From Vandiemenella viatica (lineage: Eukaryota; Arthropoda; Insecta; Orthoptera; Morabidae), in assembly GCA_031002005.1 (NCBI GenBank), contig JARYHS010008074.1:8750924-8814923 (forward strand): DNA of 64,000 bases. Direction: 5' to 3'. Below the pieces are notes generated by a model. That model had not been told where the DNA came from, made no database searches, and saw only the letters and a list, made by a program, of their open reading frames with translations. Below, one piece after another: positions 53,860 through 64,000 of this stretch. The translations under genes were made by a program, and so were the position numbers. How positions within the stretch are numbered: the first letter of the stretch is position 1; each line of letters starts with the position of its first letter.

Positions 53860-56161
53860 CATTTTGAAAAGAACATTGGAAATTAAAAGGGGTGAGGGTA
53901 AAGGGGAAGAGGGACTGGGCTTTTGTATACCAAATGTAGACTGCCTTTTCTGATTGATTTAAAGTATATGTGTGTAAATTTCCATTGATATCGGCTAAAA
54001 CTATTGGTATGTACAAAAAACAATTAAGGGGTGTGGAGACGAAGAGTAGTTTGGTTTTTGTAAACCTAGCGTGGGCAGTATTTTTCTCTTTGTTTTTAAA
54101 TATACATGTGCAGTGTACCATGGAAATCTGATAAAACTGTGGGTATCTATAAAGAACATTGGAAATTAGGAGGGGTGGGGGTAGAAGGGAAGAGGGGTTC
54201 GGCTTCTGCAACCTAATTTAAACACAATTGTTCTGTATGTTTTAAAGTATACGAGTGCAAATTTCCTTCAGAATCGGATAGAAACTGTAGCGTTGTGTAG
54301 ATTAAAGGATGGAAAAGAAGTTGCGGAGTTTGGACTCTCTAAACCATATGTAAACAGTATTTTTCTGTTTGTTTACATGAATACATGAGCATACTTCCTT
54401 CAAAATCAGAAAGAAACGGTAGCTTTGTATAAAGAACATTGACAGTAATTAAAGGGGTAGAAAGGGGGATAGGGTTTGCGTTTTTGTGAAAGTTATGTGG
54501 ACAGTATTTTTCTTTTTCTATTTGTTTTAAATTATACGCATACGAAGTTCCACCGAAACGGATTAAATTGTGGGTTTTGTACAAATATTAAGGGAAGGGG
54601 AGCTAGGGTAGTCTTTTTTGGTCAGAAATCTTATCCATAAAAAATTACATATATATGTGCCAACTTTCATATAGATAGGTCAAATGGTGTCGACTGTAGC
54701 TTTCTAAAAAGAAATTGACAAAAATCAAGGGGGTGGAAACAGGGAGAGGAGTTCAGTTTTTGCAAACCAAGAGTTGGCATTATTTTTCTCTCTGTTTTAT
54801 AGTAAAAATTTGCTAAGTTCTGTCTAAATCGGATAAAAACTGTGGTTGTGTAGAAAAATTAAGTGGTTTAATGGGGAGAGGGGGTGGTTTTCAGATCATT
54901 TGGTAATACACCTTCTTCGTGAAAAAGTACATATAAGCACCAACTTTCATGGTAATCGGTCAAACGAACGCGACTGTAGCTTTTAATAAAGAAAACTGAC
55001 AAAAGTTAATGGGGTTGAAGAAGGGAAAGGGGTTGAGCTTTGGCAAACCAAGTGTTGACATGATTTTTCTCTTTGTTTTAAAGTATACATGAGCAAAGTT
55101 CAATAAAAATCAGGTAAGAAACGTAGATTTCCATAAAATTAAGGGGTGTAAAGGGAGAAATAGGGTTGTTTTTTTATTTATTTATTTAAATTTTTTGGTC
55201 AGAAACCTTCTCCAATAAAAATTACATGTATATGCCAACTTTAATGGAGACCAGTTAAATGGTGTCGACTATAGCTTTGTATAAAGAACATTGTTAAAAA
55301 TTTAGTGGGTGGATAGGTTGATAGGGCTTCAGCTTTTTCAAACCAAAAGGTGAGATTATCTTTATTTTTGACTATACGTGTCCAAATTTTAATCGAAATC
55401 TGATAAAAATGTGGGTTTGTATAAAAAATTAAGGGGTGTAAAGGGGAGAGGGGTGGTTTTTTATTTATTTATTTATTGGTCAAATTCTCCATGAAAAATT
55501 ACATGTACTTTGATGATAATCGGTCAAAATGGTGTCGAGTGTACCTTTTTATGAAGAACATTGACAATAATTAAAGGGGTGGAAGGAGGGAGGGGGTTGA
55601 GCTTTGGCAGACCAAATGTTGACAGGATTTTTCTCTTTGTTTTAAAGTATACATGGGCAAAGTTCTGTAAAAATTAGGTAATAAATTGAGGTTTGTATAA
55701 AATTAAGGGGTGTAAAGGGGAGAGGGGTGGTTTGTTTATTTATTTATTTAAATTTTTTGGTCAGAAACCTTCTCCATGAAAAACTACATGTAACTGCCAA
55801 CTTTAATGGAGATCAGTTAAATGGTGTCGACTGTTGCTTTGAATAAAGAAAATTGGCAAAAATTAAGGGGGTGGGTAGCGGGAGAGGGGTTCAGATTTTT
55901 TTAAACCAAAAGTTGACAGTATTTTTCTCTTTATTTTTGGCTATATATGTCCAAAGTTTCATCGAGATCGAATAAAAAATGTGGATTTTTATAAAATTAA
56001 AGAGGTGGAAGGGGGTAGAAGGGGTGGTTTCTCAATGAAATTCGTATGGGACCACTTTGGAGGTATACACTATCTACTAAAAAATTTCATTTAATTCGGT
56101 TCAAAATTGGAGAAGATATCGCTGAACATCCATACAAAAAAAAAAAAAAAAAAAAAAAAAA
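53860..56161 (+). repeat. Satellite-like iterated array, about 140/285-bp period, poly(A) end
   Basis: Words GTGTCGACTGTAGCTTT, GAACATTGACA, AATTAAGGGGTGTAAAGGGG, GTATTTTTCTCTTTGTTTTA, AAAGTATACATG and AATCGGATAAAAACTGTGG recur in the same order. TCGACTGTAGC-type words lie at about 54,692, 54,969, 55,267, 55,535 and 55,830, a spacing of about 270-295 bases. Earlier modules repeat at about 140. It ends with 26 A's at 56,136-56,161 followed by ACAGACGAATTGAGAACCTC. The A tail suggests the array is the body of a retroposed element rather than a centromere-type satellite. Confidence 0.8.
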
Positions 56162-56222
56162 CAGACGAATTGAGAACCTCCTTTTTTATTTTTTTTATTT
56201 TGAAGTCGGTTAAAAATACTAA

Positions 56223-56330
56223 AATACTTTAAAGAACCAAGAATTATAGAATGTGCTACTTACCTAACCCAGACACTATAGTGATGCTGACTTTGCCAGT
56301 GCCATTGTATTTCTTAAAAATACAGCAGCT
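56223..56330 (+). pseudogene. Copia RNase H remnant
   Basis: ACTTTAAAGAACCAAGAATT resumes the frame interrupted at 51,276 (YFKEPRIIECA). A SDADFA-type word and VFLKNTAAVT, both conserved in Copia RNase H, follow with an internal deletion between them. Only about 35 codons survive. Confidence 0.6.
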
Positions 56331-56457
56331 GTTACTTGATCAATAGTGATATAAGTGACTATATACCAAAACTTGGTTTATAATTGTTTGAAGAAGGCTG
56401 TAATTCGGTAGGGGTAATTGTTTGAAGAAGGCTGTAATTCGTTACGGTGTTAAAGTA

Positions 56458-56682
56458 TCGCTTGTTTGTGTTTTTTTGAATTAGAATTACCGCGTTCTAT
56501 ACTTTAATAATATATCTGTTATAGCATAGTTTGTACTCTGACCAACATACAAACTGTTTCAATTGTTATTCTGTGCTAGCTGCTCTCAGCTACAATTCTA
56601 TTATCTAGTTACGTGTATTTTTCATACAAATAAATACTTCTCGTGTTAAATAATTGCTTATACCATATTTAAAAACTCAACA
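56458..56682 (+). repeat. Copia 3' LTR
   Basis: TGTTAAAGTATCGC at the start, AAAAACTCAACA at the end; 225 bp against 207 bp in the 5' copy because of small indels. The two copies differ at many positions, so the element is old. Confidence 0.85.
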
Positions 56683-58522
56683 ATTCCCTTGCATTTCTGC
56701 CTGTAATTCATAATTATCTGATTATAGTCAGAGTCTATGTCAGCACCTGGGTATGCTTTACAGTTTAGAACTTGACTGCTGTTTCTCTGTTTGGCCGTGA
56801 TATAATTTGGCCGATATCTACCTTTATCCCCTGGTCGTTTCGAGGTATATATCCTTCGTGCATGGGTCTTAAATAATGTTTTCGAAACGCTGAGTTTATA
56901 TTTTTCTCAAAATTATAACACGCACTTCCTCTCTCGTTTCTTTCTCCTAGCCAAAAACTTTCTATAGTTTTTTCCTCTTTCCATATACGTACGTATACAT
57001 TTGTACTAACGTGACTGGAACTGGCTTAGTATCAACAACACCTGAATTGTTTACGAGAATTGCAATTATCTGTGAGTTACAGACCAAAATTAGCAGTATC
57101 AAATTTTTAACAATAGCACAAGTTACATCAAACGTTCAGCTACTGATAAATCTGTAGATGAACAAATTTCTTTGAAGAACTTACCCCAGGTAGTACTGAT
57201 CATATGAGAGATAACTAACGTCATTCTCTCACAAGGGATGAAAATGAAAGATGACGAATCATTATTAGATGACTGTGTTGTAAATTTATCTAAACCTATC
57301 GCGTTGGTGCCATATAACTATGACTTAGGAAGTCACGATCAATGGATTTATGAACCGGAAAAAAATCCGACTAAGCTTTCAAATCAAAGTACAGACTACT
57401 TCTGTAGGGACCATTATTAAAAAAGGGCCCTAATCAGATCACAAATATTTCTAGCGTACTTCACATAGACAAAGCTACCAGAGAGTATCGACCGTTGCAA
57501 GTCACATCCTAAATGTGGAATCGCTCTGAGGATTTCCCAATCGCCTGACAGACACCCCATATCGCAAGTACGCCACAGGAAAAATTACCATCGTGTTCAT
57601 AAAAGGACGATACTCAATCTTAAAAACTACTTGTGACTTTTTCGATAGCAACGTCTAGTTTGGAACTGATGTTCTCATCTGTCTCACTCCGTGGCGTGTA
57701 TGAAGTGAGGATATATGATGGGCTTGATGATGTGTCTTTTGTCCAATAAGGACTTAAAACGTGGACGGTGGGGGTTATTCTTCCTTGTTTGCTCCAGTCG
57801 ACTGCAGTACTGCAACAGATTTGTACATGGACACGTGATTTTCTAAGCGACTGCTCACAGTTTGTAAGATTAATCGGGAACATACCCAACTACAATATCA
57901 GAATTTTGGTTCCAAATCGATGTAACTAATTTGGAGACTGCGATACTTCAAAAAGAAAAACAGATTAATTACCAGTACTGGACATCGAACCGAGATCTTC
58001 GTGGTGGTTACTCGACAGGAAAGACTTGTAACAAATTCTAATTTAATTCGTTTTTAATAATAATTTCAGCTTGGGATTCGATTAAATGAGTTTAATCAAG
58101 ATTTTCAATTAATTATTTGGTTTAGGAAAATATCACTTTAGATTAGATAAACTATTTTAGTCATAAGTTTAATTAAACCGAATTAATGGATACTTCCACT
58201 CTGGCTAAATATGTTACTTTACATACGAATTAAAGCGTGCAAAATGGTAAAAAAAAATTCACCAGACACGCTAATAGTTCCCATCCCTTCACGTTGATGG
58301 CGAGGTGAAAGTATCTAATAAAAATAGTATGAAATTTGGATATGCTGAAATTGTTTTTCAAAACCTTTGAAGGCCAGTTTGCGAAAATTGATTGGAGGTA
58401 CATTACATATTATAGATATAGTTACTTCCTGACCGAACGCTGACATCGGCTCGCGAGCGTGGGTGCCGGTGCAACTTGTTTACTTCGAGTGACGTACGGA
58501 AAGTGATTATAACGTCGCGAAA
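56683..58522. other. Unassigned DNA; possible small coding fragment at 57,238
   Basis: A plus frame at 57,238-57,420 (60 codons: KDDESLLDDCVVNLSKP, ALVPYNYDLGS, NPTKLSNQSTDYF) looks less random than its surroundings and may be a decayed piece of an unrecognised gene. Nothing else identified in 1.8 kb. Confidence 0.35.
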
Positions 58523-58533
58523 TAATTACATCT

Positions 58534-58739
58534 GCCGGCCTCGGTAGCGTAGGGGCTAGAGTGCTAGCTCCGCGTGCCGAAGGTCGCCGGTTCGAGTCCG
58601 GCCGCGGGCATGGATGTTTAACTGTTGCGTCTGTGAATGTCATGTCCGTCCTGTGGTGTGTCTAATTATCTGGAAAAATTCATCAGGCTGGCTGTGTGGC
58701 CTAAGATGCCGAAAGCCATTAAAAAAAAAAAAAAAAAAT
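58534..58739 (+). mobile_element. tRNA-derived SINE, 206 bp
   Basis: Head GCCGGCCTCGGTAGCGTAGG (box A) and GGTTCGAGTCCGGC (box B), then CGGGCATGGATGTTTAACTG, and a 19-base A tail. TAATTACATCT flanks both ends (58,523-58,533 and 58,740-58,750), an 11-bp target duplication. The head is different from those of the SINEs at 11,813 and 38,709. Confidence 0.93.
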
Positions 58740-58842
58740 TAATTACATCTAGAATTTACTGAATACAGTTTCGAGATCAACCGTTCGCGTGATTAGTACG
58801 TTCGGGACTTACCGAGTGTAAATCCTACAGTGTAGCCAAAAT

Positions 58843-59034
58843 ATGGGAGACACCCCGGACACAGGTCAAACGAGTAATACGGGACTAGAAGCGTGCTACG
58901 CTAATAACATCAACGTCCAGTCAGTGAATTATATTCCGAATGAAGTTATACAATCACAAGCAGTATCTCTTACAAGTGATCAGCGATTCATGCTGAGCGC
59001 CACAGAAGGCCTGCAGCAGCAACATCCCTATATT

Positions 59035-59066
<32 letters not shown>

Positions 59067-60131
59067 GAAGAGGCAACAACAGCAGAAGAACCTGCAACAG
59101 CAACAACATTTTTCTGAAATGGAAGAAGGATCAGGCAGAAATACATCGCAAGGTCCATGCTCTTCTATCAGTACTGCACTGCATCACACAGCCGACACTG
59201 CCACGGGTGAGTCGATCCAGCCAGCCAAACGACTTTGCTTACAATCACGAGTGGTAGAACAGGATGGGGTTACGCCAGTACAAATAGGGCATACAGAGGA
59301 AGTGGTCATGCGCGATCCAGTGGGGACTGTCGAAAATACTCTTCCTCCAGCTCCGGTAGCAGATCATTTCATCCCTATTAACACTCAGTCTGAGTCAACT
59401 CTAACCTACCGCAGCAAAGGAAACAGATATAGCCGTACAGATTGTGGACCATATTATGTTTTTGTGGAGAGCTTAGATAGAAATGTGGGTAATTTACATC
59501 CCATGGCAATTGGTAAACTAATATTTAAGCATAACAATGACTTTAAAAGGGATGTAATCAACATCACACGCAACGGGAAAAATCGTCTCAAAATAGAAAC
59601 GAACACTGCAGGCTCTGCTAACCTAATAGTGCAGCTAGACATCTTCAAAGCAAAACGTTTAGAAGCTTATATCCCAAGTTTCCTGATACATAAACAGGGC
59701 ATCCTAAGAAACGTTGATACTACTTTAAGTGAGGAGGAGATTTTGGAAGAAATTGTATCCCCATTTCCGGTGGTATGCATTAAAAGATTCACCAGAAGGT
59801 CGCAGTCAGATCCAGAGTGTGTGATACCAATTCCAGTCTGCTTGGTATCTTTCCGGTCGCAGAAATTACCTTCCCATGTGTCCATACTTGGAACTCGCTA
59901 TACTGTCGAACCTTATGTTCCTCCTGTTAACTCAGTGTGGTATTTGTTTACGCTTGGGACATCGACAGGGACAATGTAGATCACGTGAGGTTCGATGCAA
60001 CAGGTGTGCAGGCCCTCACTTGGAGGCCAACTGCAACAGCCCTACAACGGTGTGTTGCGCACTTTGTGCAGGCCAAAATTATGCCTCTGATAGAAACTGT
60101 CCGGTATATCTTCGCACCGTCAAACGAAACT
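58843..60131 (+). pseudogene. LINE ORF1 (gag-like, polyglutamine, zinc knuckles)
   Basis: ATG at 58,843. Residues 57-90 form a Gln-rich run encoded by CAG/CAA, a possible slippage-prone tract. A central domain has YYVFVESLDRNVGNLHPM and VCIKRFTRR. A one-base shift near 59,930 ends the first frame; the next frame adds three zinc knuckles (CGICLRLGHRQGQC, CNRCAGPHLEANC, CALCAGQNYASDRNCP). The last ends with NCPVY, as in I and Jockey ORF1 proteins. It binds LINE RNA in the ribonucleoprotein (family knowledge). Confidence 0.88.
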
Positions 60132-60691
60132 AGCAACAGCGCATGAAACAAGCGCATCGCTCACCGACAGAGAACATCAAACTCGAGGCTATGCCCAGGT
60201 AGCATCAATTCCACCAAACGTAAGCAGCCATACGGAGTTCCCGCCTTTATCGGCACCACATCCACAAAGTCCGACCGCTCATCAGTTGATACAGCATGCA
60301 AACATCTTTCGTCCACAAATCCAGCAATTACAACGAACACAGCAGACGCAACAACCTTCTTCATCAGTTCAGTAACCAGTGGTTCAGGGCGACGTCTCTG
60401 TGCCCAGAGGGCACCCCATGCATACGTAGGAGGCACCTACTTCCAACCCAGCTTTCCCTCCGGCTCACCAACGGTTGTTTATCTCCCAGCAGTTACCTAT
60501 TTCTCCAATTACTCATAACCCTTACCCACCAAGCCCTCACAATATCCCAACTTACACTCCAACACGGACTGACTTCCTCATAGAAGAAATATTTCAACTG
60601 ATCATGTCCATTATTACTTCGCCCCAATCAACACTTATCGGAAACCCTCTTGCCATCCGTGAGTCATTATTTGCTCTGTTAAATAGGTTCA
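60132..60691. other. Linker between ORF1 and ORF2
   Basis: Pro/Gln-rich when translated in pieces (PPNVSSHTEFPP, IQQLQRTQQTQQ), which suggests the decayed C-terminal tail of ORF1 rather than non-coding DNA. Confidence 0.45.
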
Positions 60692-63600
60692 ATGGCTTTT
60701 GGAATACTACAGTGGAATGCTAGATCGGCCATCGCTAACAAGGAAAGTTTAGAATATGAGCTCCATCATAAATATATAAAGATAGCAGAAGTGGTTTAGA
60801 GAAACATCAACAGTGCGCTTTAGGAACTACGCCACAATCCGCTCGGATCGGATGGATGGAAAAGGAGGAGCAGCTCTCCTCATTCATAATACACTTCCCT
60901 TCAAAGCAGTAAATGTTACGGAGGTGTTAGATCATGACATCCAAATTGTCGCCGCAAGAATAAAAACTCATACACTAGAGTTCACTTTGCGTCTCCATCT
61001 ATTGCAATGCCTCTCAGGACCATATCACAGGAGACGTGGAATAAACTCTTAAATCTCCTAAACCCACCTCTACTTATATGCGGAGACCTTAATGCCCACA
61101 GCACTGCATGGGTATGTATGTGCCTTTACTGATAGACAAGGACATAATGTCTTAGAGATGTGTAACGAGTACGACCTATCTATCCTTAATGACGGATCAC
61201 ATACACTCGTCCCCTCTTTATACCACCGTCCATCGGCAGTAGACATCACACTGTGTTCTCCGTCCATAGCCACCATTGCTCATTGGTCTACATCAAAAGA
61301 CTCACTCGGCTCTAACCACTACCCAGTAATTATAGACATCAACCATTCCCCTCCAAGCGGCCCTCAACCAATCTCGTCAAGCAAGTGGAAATATTAACGC
61401 TGCTAATTGGACACTATATGCAGAGGCAATACTGCATGAGGTACGCAATTTTAAATACCGCGATTCAGCGATGGACGACTATAACTCTTTATAGAAGCGC
61501 TGGAGCGCGCAGCCTTCAGCGCTATTCCTCTTAAGAAGAACCGCGTACAGAAGAAGAGTACCTACTCCAACTGTATGGTGGAACACAGACTGTTCTAGGC
61601 ATGTCGCTCTCCGACGTGCTGCTCTGCGGGAATACCGAAAACCACCCATCCCAAGACACGTTTCTCCGGTATCAGCAGGTGTCTGCCCGCACTAAGCGGT
61701 TCCTAAAAATGACAAAAAGACAGTCTTGGCAAGAATTCTGCTCCTCCTTGAACAGGCAGGACCAAAATAGAAGAGGTATGGCAACGTATAAAAGTCCTGC
61801 GCAACAGAAAATATAGCCCGCAAGAACGCTCCGACGATACTACTTGGCTGGAGGATTTTGCTGGATAGAATTGCTCCACCTTCTACAGCCCCTCCTCCAT
61901 ATAACTTCGCCGAAGTAGACTCAAACCATTTTCTGTGCACTCCTTTCACCCTTAACGAACTTCAAGCAGCCCTCAAGAACTCCAGCAACACCTCGCCAGG
62001 CACAGATTACATAAGATATCCCATGCTACAGCATTTACCTGAAGAAGCCCTAAACCTCTTACTCAACATCATTAATAATCTATGGTTAAGAAAGCTGATA
62101 CCAGAAACTTGGAAGACTCAGATAATAGTCCCGGTATTGAAACCTGGAAAAGTTCCAGGAGTTGTTACATCGTACCGTCCGGTAGCCTTATCCTCCTGCA
62201 TAGGCAAAACCGTGGAAAGGATGATGAAAAACAGACTAGAATGGTGGCTGGAAGCTCAAGTCCCTGTTATCCACCACACAATACGGGTGCCGCAAAGGAA
62301 TGACAACCACAGCATCCTAGTTACAGCGATTCAGTCAACCTTTATGGAAAACCAATACGTTACGGCGTTGTTCATGGACATATCCGCGGCCTACGACAAT
62401 GTCCAAATACCTATCCTGATTGATAAGCACATATCACTAGGCCTCCCCCAGGACTTTGTAGCCGTAATTTATCAACTAATACGAATAAGAAAGCTGTTCT
62501 TTAGATATAAACACGTGCTATTAGGTCCACGACTTACCCAGCAAGGACTCCCGCAGGGAGCGGTATTAAGCCCACTATTGTACGCTCTATATGTGCGGGA
62601 CCTGGATAAAATTCTTCCCCCCGAGGTGCAGATCATCCAATATATCGATGATGTATGTATATTCGCGTCTGCAGCTACTATCGCGATAACCAAGCTCATC
62701 CTTAAACAAGCCATCCTCATAGTTATCCACTGGCTCCAGCAACACGGACTAGAATTCTCGACTAGCAAATCCACTGCTGTTATATTTACAAGAAGAAGAA
62801 TTCACCCCCAGATCTACAATCTAGTTTTGGGTACATGCAGTGTACTGGTCAAATTCCTCGGCCTAGTCTACGACTCACGATTAACCTGCGAAGCACACGC
62901 TCACCATCTTGTCCCTAAACTAGAACAAGGACTCAACATTTTACGAACCCTGACACGAGTATGGTGGGGAGCCCACGCATCGATATTATTAATATTGTAC
63001 CGCGCTATAATCCGATCTAAAATTAAATACGGTTGCATGTTCTATTTCAGTGGCAACAAAAGGAACATAGATAAAGTGGAGAGCATACAGAATCAATGTC
63101 TCCGCACATGACTAGGGGCTATGAAATCAACACCGATAAATGCCCTCTACCTGGAAGCCGCGGAAATGACCCTGAAATTCCGAACCCAGTTACTATCTAA
63201 CAAATTTTTATTAGCTCGAATACAAGATAAAAATTCAACTACTCTCCAACAAATCACCAACCTTCAGCAGCTGGTGGAAGAACAAGGACCTCGCTCTTAC
63301 AACCAACGATACCCGCTGCTACAAAGCCTCGTTCTTCTAACAACTTTACTCCCCGAACGGCCATTGCAGTAAGCAGCAACAATACACGATATTCCCTACC
63401 AAGAATGCGTGAGGCCAATGTCGGTAAGCTGTATTCCGGCACACCCGAGATCCGGCCAGCCAATTCAGCAATTTTTTCAGGGGTATTTAACAGAGCATTG
63501 GCCAACTTCAATTCATATCTACACTGATGGATCGAAGATACCCTCACAGGGAGTAGGGTGTGCCATCTACTGTCCTGAGACGCTGCACGAGCAAAAATTC

Positions 63601-64000
63601 AGGCTACCAAATCATCTTCCAGTTTATTCAGCTGAAGCGGTTGCTATTATTCAAACCCTTTCATATGCGAGAGAGTTTCCTTGGCGAAATGTCTTAATGT
63701 TAACGGACTCTCTCAGTGTACTTCGTACTTTAACAACTCCGGCCATCCTACACCGCTCCAATGTGTACCACATTAGCATAATACAGAAAACCTACGAACT
63801 AGCGCAAGCGGGTTCCTCTGTGAACTATATATGGATCCCGGCCCATTCTGGTATAATATTTAATGAACATGCAGATCAGTTAGCCAAGGAAGCATGTAAT
63901 TCGGGCCAAGTTCTCATCCCTCCATTCAACACCAAAGATTACCACGCAGCAATATCCAATCACATACATCAACAATGGGCCATGCTCTGGGAGGAAACAA
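60692..64000 (+). pseudogene. LINE ORF2: endonuclease, reverse transcriptase, RNase H
   Basis: ATG at 60,692 (MAFGILQWNARSAIANK). Endonuclease pieces: DGKGGAALLIHN, LLICGDLNAHSTAWG and GSNHYPVIIDI. Main RT frame 61,858-63,111 has SYRPVALSSCIGKTVERMM, FMDISAAYDNV, GLPQGAVLSPLLYALYV and the catalytic QYIDDVCIF box, then FLGLVYDSRLTCEAH. RNase H from about 63,510 has YTDGSKIPSQGVG, SAEAVAIIQTL, LTDSLSVLRTL and EHADQLAKEA, so all four metal-binding acids can be placed. Stops or frameshifts at 60,797, about 61,050, 61,395, 61,815, 63,109 and 63,370. The end is outside the window. Confidence 0.92.

Larger units (their letters stand above)
40545..56682 (+). mobile_element. Copia retrotransposon expanded to 16 kb by nested insertions
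   Basis: LTR copies at 40,545-40,751 and 56,458-56,682 enclose gag, protease, integrase, RT and RNase H in Copia order, split over 16 kb. The coding pieces join at each break: gag-protease ends at 41,886 and resumes at 47,623; it breaks at 48,895 and resumes at 49,854; it breaks near 50,100 and resumes at 50,717; it breaks near 51,276 and resumes near 56,223. Inserted DNA totals over 12 kb. I could not find a matching target duplication at the outer ends. Confidence 0.88.
58751..64000 (+). mobile_element. I-type LINE, partial at window end
   Basis: Consists of a short 5' region, ORF1 with zinc knuckles, a linker and ORF2 with endonuclease, reverse transcriptase and RNase H. Presence of RNase H after RT places it with the I clade and its relatives rather than Jockey or CR1. 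It runs beyond 64,000, so the 3' end is not seen. Several frameshifts and stops. Confidence 0.88.

Noticed and set aside
53860..56161. CRISPR-like or regulatory array
   Set aside because: Units are long, diverged and have no constant direct repeat with unique spacers; eukaryotic context.

Overview
This is repeat-dense nuclear DNA from an insect. The mitochondrial insert at 24.7-28.3 kb keeps the usual insect order (rrnS-trnV-rrnL-trnL1-nad1, then trnS2 and cob on the other strand). The transposon families (mariner, Tc1-like, Mag-like Gypsy, Copia, Jockey/CR1/I-type LINEs, tRNA-derived SINEs) are those of large insect genomes. From memory, the Tc1-like element at 52.4 kb and the 3' tail at 18.3 and 38.8 kb look very like repeats of locusts and grasshoppers, so a polyneopteran, probably orthopteran, source is my inference.

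Only two pieces look like host coding sequence, both on the minus strand. One is a terminal exon at 9,630-9,833 that encodes the fourth membrane helix of a Cys-loop ligand-gated channel. The other is a candidate internal exon at 28,921-29,107 with good splice sites. Its phase fits the terminal exon, so 9.8-28.9 kb may be one large intron filled with repeats.

Layout. 0-7 kb: an inverted repeat, a broken gene fragment with a parvovirus-VP1-like phospholipase A2 domain, decayed Jockey-type and other LINE pieces, and three copies of a repeat with a hammerhead-ribozyme-like core. 7-9.6 kb: a decayed tandem repeat. 10-18.5 kb: duplications, a tRNA SINE, a purine-rich iterated repeat with a 385-bp MITE in it, and two LINE fragments. 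18.5-24.7 kb: a modular repeat block broken by a 2.02-kb LTR-like insertion. 24.7-28.3 kb: the NUMT, itself interrupted. 30.6-38.7 kb: a Tc1-like relic carrying a 6.1-kb Gypsy element with identical-length 490-bp LTRs and a TTTGC target duplication; the Gypsy contains an 854-bp solo LTR. 38.4-39 kb: a 156-bp hAT-type MITE and a SINE, both with clean target duplications. 40.5-56.7 kb: one Copia element stretched to 16 kb by later insertions (a 5.7-kb composite including a mariner, a deleted mariner, a foldback element, a Tc1-like element and a satellite-like array). 58.5-64 kb: a SINE followed by an I-type LINE with ORF1, endonuclease, reverse transcriptase and RNase H, running off the window end.

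No transposon ORF is intact. The main value of the window is the nesting order, which can be read from target duplications and from host-element reading frames that resume after each insertion.
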